A stretch of DNA of 19,078 bases from CAZHTS01 sp964535315. GTDB lineage: Bacteria; Chloroflexota; Anaerolineae; Anaerolineales; Anaerolineaceae. Shown here in pieces: positions 1 through 5,341 of this stretch. The notes below the pieces were generated by a model that saw only the letters and a program-made list of their open reading frames with translations, made no database searches and was not told the DNA's origin. The translations under genes were made by a program, and so were the position numbers. The DNA lies in assembly GCA_964535315.1 (NCBI GenBank), contig CAZHTS010000086.1, forward strand, positions 1 through 19,078, given 5' to 3'. Each line of letters starts with the position of its first letter. The stretch's first letter is position 1.

Positions 1-65
1 GTGGTGGTCGCTCTGGCGGTGATCGTGGTGGTGATCGCGACCGCGACCGTCGCCCCCGTCACTAA
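1..65 (+). CDS. C-terminal end of a Gly/Arg/Asp-rich protein (partial)
   Basis: The third frame is open from the left edge to a TAA at 63-65 and reads GGRSGGDRGGDRDRDRRPRH. Only the last 20 whole codons are present, and the first two bases belong to a cut codon. Glycine-arginine-aspartate tails of this kind are common at the ends of bacterial RRM-type RNA-binding proteins and DEAD-box RNA helicases, where they bind RNA loosely. No folded domain is in view, so the family cannot be named. A clean intrinsic terminator 18 bases downstream supports this being the true end of a gene. Confidence 0.6.
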   Translation, partial: GGRSGGDRGGDRDRDRRPRH

Positions 66-82
66 TCCTCCTTTTCCTTCTC

Positions 83-115
83 AACTCCGCCTGAACGTCA
101 GGCGGAGTTTTTGTT
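83..115 (+). terminator. Rho-independent terminator
   Basis: A perfect 12-bp stem (83-94 with 98-109, core ACTCCGCCTGA / TCAGGCGGAGT) closes on a 3-base loop, ACG, and runs into TTTTTGTT. It lies just after the stop of the Gly/Arg-rich tail and ends that transcription unit, so the next gene needs its own promoter. Confidence 0.9.
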
Positions 116-162
116 CAATACGGTGATCGTCCGTTTTAAAAGATCAGAACTGCCCGGCAATG

Positions 163-193
163 TATAATAACATACGAAGCTACACGGTATAAT
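163..193 (+). promoter_or_regulatory. Two TATAAT boxes; the second gives a leaderless start
   Basis: Two consensus -10 hexamers lie at 163-168 and 188-193. The second is followed by exactly six bases (ACCCCT) and then the ATG at 200, so transcription from it would begin at or next to the start codon. No Shine-Dalgarno sequence occurs between 169 and 199. No good -35 hexamer sits at the usual distance from either box. The first box could instead give a leader of about 25 bases, also without an SD. Confidence 0.55.
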
Positions 194-199
194 ACCCCT

Positions 200-694
200 A
201 TGCCCAGCGACATTTACGCCTTCTTAGACGCTCACCACATCGCTTACCAGCGTTTCGACCATGCCGCCGTATATACCTGCGAACAGGCTTCGGCCCTGCT
301 ACCCAATATCCCGGGGACGCCCACCAAAAACCTGTTGTTGTGCGACGAGCGAAAACGCAAATTTTATTTTGTCATGGCGGCCGAGGACAAACGCATCGAC
401 CTGAAACAACTCGGGCAGCGGTTAGGCGCCGGGAAGGGACTGCGCTTTGCGCCGCCCGAGTGCCTGCGCCAGTACCTGGGCGTCGAGGCGGGCGCCGTCA
501 CCGCCCTGGCGATCATCAACGATGTTGAAATTGCCGTCACCGTACTCGTCGATTGCGACCTGTGGCAGGCCGAAAGCCTGCACTGTCACCCACTGGTCAA
601 CACAAGTACCCTGATCATCACGCGCCCGGACCTGGCGCGCGTCTTTGAACTGAGCGGGCACCCCGTTCAGGTGATCGATCTACCCACCCGTTAA
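200..694 (+). CDS. YbaK/ProX-type aminoacyl-tRNA editing deacylase
   Basis: This 164-residue protein belongs to the YbaK/EbsC/ProX fold, free-standing relatives of the prolyl-tRNA synthetase editing domain that hydrolyse mischarged tRNA such as Ala-tRNA(Pro) in the cytoplasm. Visible features are TKNLLLCD (residues 42-49, with the Lys-Asn pair of the active-site strand), LGVEAGAVTALAIIND (93-108) and HPLVNTSTLII (130-140), all typical of the PrdX/ProXp-ala group. The length is normal for a single-domain member. The start at 200 has no SD but follows a TATAAT box by six bases, so the mRNA is probably leaderless. The next gene starts 21 bases after the stop and has its own SD, so the two may be co-transcribed. 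The exact tRNA substrate cannot be fixed from sequence alone; ProXp-ala is the best guess. Confidence 0.85.
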   Translation: MPSDIYAFLDAHHIAYQRFDHAAVYTCEQASALLPNIPGTPTKNLLLCDERKRKFYFVMAAEDKRIDLKQLGQRLGAGKGLRFAPPECLRQYLGVEAGAVTALAIINDVEIAVTVLVDCDLWQAESLHCHPLVNTSTLIITRPDLARVFELSGHPVQVIDLPTR

Positions 695-715
695 TCATTG
701 GTTTAAGGAGTCACA

Positions 716-1330
716 ATGGCAAACGCTCCGCAATCCGAACAATGGCTGCAAAAAGGTTTCAAATACTTCAACCATTTCATGGTATTGCTCTGGCGCCTGG
801 GACTGGGCGCCTGGATAAACCTCTGGCCCCAGGTTGGTGGGCGCATCCTGGTCATCACCCACAAGGGTCGTAAGAGCGGCCTGCCGCGCCGCACACCGGT
901 CAACTACGCCATCGTCAACGACGAACTATACGTAACCGCCGGCTTTGGCAGCAAATCGGACTGGTATCGCAACATCCAATCCAACCCAGAAGTGCAAATC
1001 TGGCTCCCCGATGGCTGGTACAGCGGGCTGGCGCAGGAAGTCAGCGACGAAAAACTTCGCCTGCCCGTCTTGCGCCAGGTGCTGATCAACAGCGGCTTTG
1101 CTGCGTACGCCTTCGGCGGGCTCAATCCCAACACCATCTCGGATGAGGATCTGCAAGCCGCCACCGCCAGCTACCGCCTGGTGCGTCTGGTGCGCACGGC
1201 TCCGCGTACTGGCCCGGGAGGCCCTTCGGATCTGGCCTGGGTTTGGCCGCTGGCCACCTTCTTGCTTTTGCCGCTGCTTTTCACCGGCCGGCGCAGCAGG
1301 CAAAACTGCTGCGGCAAGAACTGTCGCTAG
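716..1330 (+). CDS. Ddn-family (F420/flavin) nitroreductase-like protein with C-terminal membrane helix
   Basis: The first 165 residues match the Ddn/PF04075 split-barrel family, which binds deazaflavin F420 (some members other flavins) and reduces quinones or nitro compounds at the membrane. Key segments are ITHKGRKSGLPRRTPV (47-62), the phosphate-binding part of the barrel, and SDWYRNIQSNPEVQIW (81-96). AAGGAG at 705-710 sits five bases before the ATG. After a Gly/Pro linker (164-171) comes an extra hydrophobic helix (about 174-190) and a basic tail with three cysteines (CCGKNC), so the protein is probably tethered to the membrane. Many Ddn proteins are only 130-160 residues long, so this tail is an addition. 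The stop codon overlaps the stop of convergent murE. Cofactor choice (F420 or FMN) is unproven, and no F420 synthesis gene is in the window. Confidence 0.8.
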   Translation: MANAPQSEQWLQKGFKYFNHFMVLLWRLGLGAWINLWPQVGGRILVITHKGRKSGLPRRTPVNYAIVNDELYVTAGFGSKSDWYRNIQSNPEVQIWLPDGWYSGLAQEVSDEKLRLPVLRQVLINSGFAAYAFGGLNPNTISDEDLQAATASYRLVRLVRTAPRTGPGGPSDLAWVWPLATFLLLPLLFTGRRSRQNCCGKNCR

Positions 1331-2907
1331 ACCTCGGGAAGACGTCTCGCGCGCGTCGGCAAATAGGGCATCTGGATACCCGGAATACCCATCCGTTCGG
1401 CCAACGCCGCCCGCATCGCCACGCGGTCGTCCCACATAAACTCGGTCGTCCCAAAGCACATCGACTGTTCGTGCCCCTTGCCGCAGGCAATGACCACATC
1501 CCCGGCCTCCGCCATACGAACGGCCATGCGTAAGGCGTCACCGCGGTCTGCCACCCGGTAGAAAGTCTGCCCTTCGGTGGCGCCCCGCCGGCGGGCAGAT
1601 TCGGCCATCTCGGTCAGAATGTCCTCCAGCGACTCGGTGCGCGGATCCTCGGCCGTCAGAATGGTCACATCGGCCAGTTCGGCCGACACCTCAGCCATCA
1701 AATGACGCTTTTCGCGGTCGCGCAACCCGGCCGAGCCAAACACCACCAGCACACGGTGCTCGGTAATGCGCCGCACCGTCTCCAGTGCCCGGCGCAACGC
1801 GTTCGGGGTATGCGCAAAATCGACAATCGCCACAAAGTCCTGGCCCATATCGATGCGCTCCATCCGCCCTGGAACGCTATGCAGCCCGGCGATACCGGCC
1901 TGCGCCGCCTCAGGCGGCACCCCCATGCCCAACACGGTGGCCGAAATGGCCGCCAGAATATTCGACACATTGAAAGCGCCCACCAGGCTGCTTTGCACCG
2001 GAATGCGAAAACCGGGTCCCACTGCGGTAAAACGCAGCCCGCTCGGACTGTGCTGCACGTCCTCGGCCCACACATCCGCACCCGCCAATCCATAACTGAT
2101 CTGCGGCGCAATTGCCACCTGGCGCAAATACTCGTACGAAAGATCGTCACGGTTCAACACCGACAGGCGCGGGTTGCCAAAAACCTTTTCGTGCGTCTCA
2201 CGCAGCCCGGTAAACAGGCGCGCCTTGGCCGCCCGATAGGCGTCATAGTTGCCGTGATAATCCAGGTGCTCGTGGGTAATGTTGGTCACCACGCCCACAT
2301 CAAACTCGCACCCGGTCACGCGATGCTGCGCCAGGCCATGCGAGGTCGCCTCCAGCACCACGTGCGTCAGCCCGGCCGCCACCATGCGCGCCAGGTAGCG
2401 CTGCACTTCGGGCGCCTCTGGCGTGGTCACATGAAAACCGGTATCCACCACCTCGTCGCCGATCACCGCGTTTACGGTTGAAACGATCCCGGCGCGGCAG
2501 CCACCCCCCAACAGAATCTGATACATCAGGTTGGCGGTGGTCGTCTTTCCATCCGTACCGGTAATGCCAATGACCCGCAGCTGGCGCGCCGGAAAACCAT
2601 AAAACGCCGCCGACAGATAGGCCAGCGCCGCCCGGCTGTCCTCAACCCGTATATACGGCACCGCCATATCACCCAACGCCTGCATCCCAACGACGGCCAC
2701 CGCCCCCTGCGCAATCGCCTGCGGGATGTAACCGTGTCCGTCCGAGTTAGCGCCCATCAGGGCGACAAACAGCGTGCCCGGTTGTACAGTGCGCGAATCA
2801 TACGTAATCGCTGTCACCGGCACCTGCACGGCGGATGGATCGTACTCACACCCAAAAGGCAATTCTGCAAGCAATTCGGCCAGCGTCTGGCGCACAAAAC
2901 CGGTCAT
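1327..2907 (-). CDS. murE: MurE: UDP-MurNAc-tripeptide ligase
   Basis: This 526-residue Mur ligase adds the third amino acid to UDP-MurNAc-L-Ala-D-Glu in the cytoplasmic steps of peptidoglycan synthesis. It shows the ATP loop GITGTDGKTTT (114-124), TTPEAPEVQ (161-169), THEHLDYHG (211-219), the Lys of YRAAKARLF (K228, the carbamylated Mg-site lysine of the family), DFAHTPNALRRAL (363-375) and ACGKGHEQS (474-482). Upstream in-frame codons exist, but an exact ten-base SD ends four bases before the ATG at 2907, which fixes the start. The segment that reads the incoming amino acid is EDPRTE (420-425) instead of the meso-DAP signature DNPR of E. coli. The third residue could therefore be DAP, lysine or ornithine; ornithine is known in Chloroflexota walls. 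The gene lies directly behind the Fo operon, with a hairpin between them. Confidence 0.92.
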   Translation of the reverse strand: MTGFVRQTLAELLAELPFGCEYDPSAVQVPVTAITYDSRTVQPGTLFVALMGANSDGHGYIPQAIAQGAVAVVGMQALGDMAVPYIRVEDSRAALAYLSAAFYGFPARQLRVIGITGTDGKTTTANLMYQILLGGGCRAGIVSTVNAVIGDEVVDTGFHVTTPEAPEVQRYLARMVAAGLTHVVLEATSHGLAQHRVTGCEFDVGVVTNITHEHLDYHGNYDAYRAAKARLFTGLRETHEKVFGNPRLSVLNRDDLSYEYLRQVAIAPQISYGLAGADVWAEDVQHSPSGLRFTAVGPGFRIPVQSSLVGAFNVSNILAAISATVLGMGVPPEAAQAGIAGLHSVPGRMERIDMGQDFVAIVDFAHTPNALRRALETVRRITEHRVLVVFGSAGLRDREKRHLMAEVSAELADVTILTAEDPRTESLEDILTEMAESARRRGATEGQTFYRVADRGDALRMAVRMAEAGDVVIACGKGHEQSMCFGTTEFMWDDRVAMRAALAERMGIPGIQMPYLPTRARRLPEV

Positions 2908-2911
2908 GATC

Positions 2912-2921
2912 ATCACCTCCT
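2912..2921 (-). promoter_or_regulatory. Exact anti-SD match ribosome binding site of murE
   Basis: The minus strand reads AGGAGGTGAT, fully complementary to the usual 3' end of 16S rRNA, and then CATG... so that the ATG at 2907 follows at proper spacing. The nearer in-frame ATG at 2913 lies inside this element and is too close to AGGAGG to be used. The site decides the MurE N terminus. Confidence 0.85.
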
Positions 2922-2927
2922 GTAAGC

Positions 2928-2974
2928 AAAAAGGGTTTTGACGAGCAGCATACACAGCCCATCAAAACCCTTTT
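2928..2974 (-). terminator. Hairpin with T run between the Fo genes and murE
   Basis: A perfect 13-bp inverted repeat (AAAAGGGTTTTGA at 2929-2941, TCAAAACCCTTTT at 2962-2974) encloses a 20-base loop. Read on the minus strand it ends in CCCTTTTT, as an intrinsic terminator would. It starts 16 bases after the stop of the b-delta gene and ends only seven bases before the murE SD. It could end the atp transcript, or act as a leaky attenuator, since little room remains for a separate murE promoter. Confidence 0.65.
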
Positions 2975-2989
2975 CCACGTCGAGAATGT

Positions 2990-3733
2990 TTATTGCAGCG
3001 TCTGGCGCAAGGATTGTAGCTGAGCTGCCACAGAACCATCAATAATCCGGTCACCTACTCGCACCACCAATCCACCCAGAATAGATGGGTCTACCCGGAA
3101 AGCAACCGTAGCGCTGTTCCCCAGGCGGCCAAGTAAATCCCGTTTAACCGCTTCCTGTTCGGCTTCCGTCAGCGGCAGGGCGCTGGTCACCTCGGCGGCC
3201 GCGCCGGCCATCTTGACGTCTTCCAGCACCACGACTTTGCCGCCGCGCACGCCGGCAAAGAACTCATCCAGCAAAGCATGCTGGCGTTTCTGATCTTCGA
3301 TCAAAGAAGCGCCGATCAAGCGCTGCGTGGCGGCCATCGCCAACGAAACCACCTGACCACGCAGTTCACTCAAGACACGATCACGCTCCTGTTCGATCTC
3401 GCCGCGCGCAGCCTCGCGCATTTTCGCCAGGTCGGCTTCGGCCGCCTGACGCATTTCGCGTCCCAGGCTCTCGGCGCGCTCGCTGGCTTCCTTCAGCATA
3501 TCGTTCGCCTTGTTTTGCGCTTCACTGATGATCGCCTTGGCCTCATTTTCAGCGTTGGCGCGTGCTTCGGCAGCGATACGAGCATCCTCCAGCCCCTGTG
3601 CGATTGTCTCGCGGCGCTTTTGCAGCAGGCCCAACACCGGCTTGTATACCCATACTCGCAGGGTCACAAACACGATGCCGAACATCAAAAGCTGGACAAT
3701 CAAATAACCAAGATTGATACCCAGGGCTTCCAA
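2990..3733 (-). CDS. atpF: ATP synthase b subunit fused to the C-terminal domain of delta
   Basis: This 247-residue protein is the peripheral stalk of FoF1 ATP synthase. Residues 8-30 form the single N-terminal membrane helix and about 35-160 a long charged Ala/Glu/Arg coiled coil, as in subunit b. Residues 165-247 match the C-terminal domain of delta/OSCP, with VTSALPLTEAEQEAV (182-196), VDPSILGGLVVRVGD (214-228) and IIDGSVAAQLQSLRQTL (230-246). The helical N-terminal domain of delta, which normally grips the alpha subunits, is absent. No separate atpH lies nearby. The start codon is TTG at 3731-3733, with AAAGGAG at 3740-3746 six bases upstream; this SD lies next to the atpE stop, so translation is probably coupled. 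Mycobacterial b-delta fusions are much longer (about 445 residues) and keep the whole delta, so this is a different arrangement. Confidence 0.85.
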   Translation of the reverse strand: MEALGINLGYLIVQLLMFGIVFVTLRVWVYKPVLGLLQKRRETIAQGLEDARIAAEARANAENEAKAIISEAQNKANDMLKEASERAESLGREMRQAAEADLAKMREAARGEIEQERDRVLSELRGQVVSLAMAATQRLIGASLIEDQKRQHALLDEFFAGVRGGKVVVLEDVKMAGAAAEVTSALPLTEAEQEAVKRDLLGRLGNSATVAFRVDPSILGGLVVRVGDRIIDGSVAAQLQSLRQTLQ

Positions 3734-3747
3734 GGCAATCTCCTTTC

Positions 3748-3987
3748 TTACACGACTTTAAAGAGCATCAGGAAAGCGATCACCAGACAGTAAATGGCGA
3801 TGGCCTCCGAAAAAGCGATACCCAGAATCATGTTGGTCAACAGAGTGCCATAGGTATCCGGGTTACGGGCCATGCCTTGCAGCGCGCCCTGCACACTCAG
3901 GCCAATACCTACGCCGGCCCCCAACGCCCCAATCATGGAAAGACCAGCGCCAATGAAACGTGCAGCCTCAACAATATTACCGTCCAT
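3748..3987 (-). CDS. atpE: ATP synthase subunit c
   Basis: This 79-residue two-helix hairpin proteolipid forms the rotating ring of Fo. The first helix carries GAGVGIG (23-29), the loop is QGMARNPDT (37-45), and the second helix carries the ion-binding carboxylate E61 in SEAIAIYCLVIAF (60-72). E61 is followed by Ala-Ile, not by the Ser-Thr of Na+-binding rings such as Ilyobacter, and the first helix has Ile28 where those have the Na+-ligand Gln. The ring is therefore expected to use protons. An SD, AAAGGAGG (4000-4007), lies 12 bases before the ATG. The gene sits between atpB and the b-delta fusion in the normal Fo order. Confidence 0.95.
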   Translation of the reverse strand: MDGNIVEAARFIGAGLSMIGALGAGVGIGLSVQGALQGMARNPDTYGTLLTNMILGIAFSEAIAIYCLVIAFLMLFKVV

Positions 3988-4031
3988 TTTTCGTTCTTTC
4001 CTCCTTTATCTGCTACAGATCGGAATGATTC

Positions 4032-5009
4032 CTATTCGTGATGTTCACCTTCACCATGTCCCTTGGTGGCCTGCGCCATAAAGACCATGGTCAACATACC
4101 AAATACCAGCGCCTGAATTAACCCCATGAAGAACTCAAACAGGAGTAAGGGCGCCTGCAAAAATACCGGCAACAACGAGCCGATGACAAACAATAACACG
4201 CTGCCCGCAAAGATTACGCCAAATAGACGGAAGGAGAACGAGAGCAGTTTGGCCAGTTCGGAGATCAGTTCCAACAGCCCAACCACCAGGTCCATGGCGC
4301 CAAAGAAAGGCTTGCTGAACAACGTGGTAAAGTTCAAAAACTTGCTGAAATAACGGATACCCTGGGCGCGCAAGCCGATCACCTGGGTCATTAACACCGA
4401 GATGATCGCCAACGTCACGGTGAAATTCAAATCCGTCGACGCCACACGCACAAACGGCACCACCCCATAACCGCCCTCGTGGCCTTCTCCCGATTTCACG
4501 ATCGCCGCAACCTTACCGGCAACAATCTCTTGAATCGGGTACCCCTCTTCCGAATGATGCAGCAAGCCAATGCTATCCACGCCGGGGATCAACTCCATCC
4601 AGTTGGACATCAACACGACCAGCACGATGGTGGCGAAGAAGGGGAAGATCGATTTCGCCCACTTCGCCCCGGCGGTCTGCTCGGTCAGGTTATAGAGGGC
4701 TTCTACCAGCGCTTCGATTGCCCCGGCGAGCCCTTTGGGTACCAACTCGCCGCTCTTGATGGCCCGGTTAATGAAGAAAGCCATCACCACCAACAACACC
4801 ATCACCAGGAACGAAGCCACCAGGGTGTTGGTCAGATAAAACGGACCAATGCCGGGCAAATTAAACAGCGCTTCGCCCAGCTTTTCCGGGGCCACCTGAA
4901 TGTGTGGGCGAATGGGCGGGTAAACGCCCGCCAGGTAGATATTTAAAAGGATAAACAGCAAAACAATCCAGCGATTTACGCCCCAGCGCCATTTACGAGT
5001 TTGTTCCAA
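4032..5009 (-). CDS. atpB: ATP synthase subunit a
   Basis: This 325-residue polytopic Fo subunit forms the proton half-channels. The essential arginine is R261 in SFRLFGVIFAGS (259-270), matching E. coli R210, and Q299 matches Q252. Three nearby positions differ from E. coli: N214 is V265, E219 is S270 and H245 is E292. The start is TTG at 5007-5009, chosen because AGGAGG (5019-5024) lies nine bases upstream; the open frame runs further but overlaps the preceding gene. The first 17 bases overlap the end of the AtpZ/I-like gene, which suggests coupled translation. The C terminus is a short Gly/Glu/His tail (GHGEGEHHE). The N-terminal helix is about residues 13-29. Confidence 0.93.
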   Translation of the reverse strand: MEQTRKWRWGVNRWIVLLFILLNIYLAGVYPPIRPHIQVAPEKLGEALFNLPGIGPFYLTNTLVASFLVMVLLVVMAFFINRAIKSGELVPKGLAGAIEALVEALYNLTEQTAGAKWAKSIFPFFATIVLVVLMSNWMELIPGVDSIGLLHHSEEGYPIQEIVAGKVAAIVKSGEGHEGGYGVVPFVRVASTDLNFTVTLAIISVLMTQVIGLRAQGIRYFSKFLNFTTLFSKPFFGAMDLVVGLLELISELAKLLSFSFRLFGVIFAGSVLLFVIGSLLPVFLQAPLLLFEFFMGLIQALVFGMLTMVFMAQATKGHGEGEHHE

Positions 5010-5307
5010 GGGTCTTTTCCTCCTGACGTACTGGTTTGTTTTTATCCGCATCCGCCTTGATACGTTTGATCGCAGCCCGGGCAACCAGGAGCATCATCCC
5101 CACCGAAAGCGGAACGCTACCCAACAACAAAACAATCGTTAATACCGGCCGGGTCTGAAAGTGGTTGTCCAACCACAATCCCAGAAAGACGGCCGCCAAC
5201 ACAATTACCAATGTTAAACAACCAACCTGCCCGGCGAGAATCGCCAGCGCCATGTTAAAGACCTTTTGTTTTTGGCTCTTCCTTTCCGGCTCAGACGAGG
5301 TCAGCAT
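4993..5307 (-). CDS. AtpZ/AtpI-like small membrane protein of the atp operon
   Basis: This 104-residue protein has two membrane helices (about 23-45 and 55-78) with the short loop GLWLDNHFQTRP between them, and charged ends. Size, topology, the WLD motif and its place as first gene before atpB fit the AtpZ/AtpI (PF09527-type) family, thought to help c-ring assembly or Mg2+/Ca2+ supply to ATP synthase. The ATG at 5307 has no SD but follows TATAAT by six bases, so the transcript is probably leaderless. An internal ATG at residue 19 (MALAIL) is an alternative start with only a weak AAAGG upstream. AtpZ and AtpI cannot be told apart with certainty by eye. Confidence 0.75.
   Translation of the reverse strand: MLTSSEPERKSQKQKVFNMALAILAGQVGCLTLVIVLAAVFLGLWLDNHFQTRPVLTIVLLLGSVPLSVGMMLLVARAAIKRIKADADKNKPVRQEEKTLGTNS
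5019..5024 (-). promoter_or_regulatory. SD that fixes the TTG start of atpB
   Basis: The minus strand reads AGGAGG here, then nine bases, then TTG GAA CAA. The SD lies inside the preceding AtpZ/I-like coding sequence. No ATG with an SD exists further upstream in the atpB frame. Confidence 0.8.
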
Positions 5308-5313
5308 GAAGTG

Positions 5314-5341
5314 ATTATATCATGAAGCCAATTTGCGTCAA
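5314..5341 (-). promoter_or_regulatory. Promoter of the atp operon, leaderless-type
   Basis: On the minus strand TTGACG (5336-5341), a 16-base spacer and TATAAT (5314-5319) form a near-consensus promoter. TG precedes the -10 by one base (TGATATAAT, extended -10). The ATG of the first gene lies six bases beyond TATAAT, so RNA should start at or next to it. The -35 hexamer contains the TGA stop codon of nuoN (5338-5340). Confidence 0.8.

Noticed and set aside
3748..3987. Sodium-driven c ring
   Set aside because: E61 is followed by Ala-Ile, not Ser-Thr, and the first-helix Gln of Na+ rings is Ile28.
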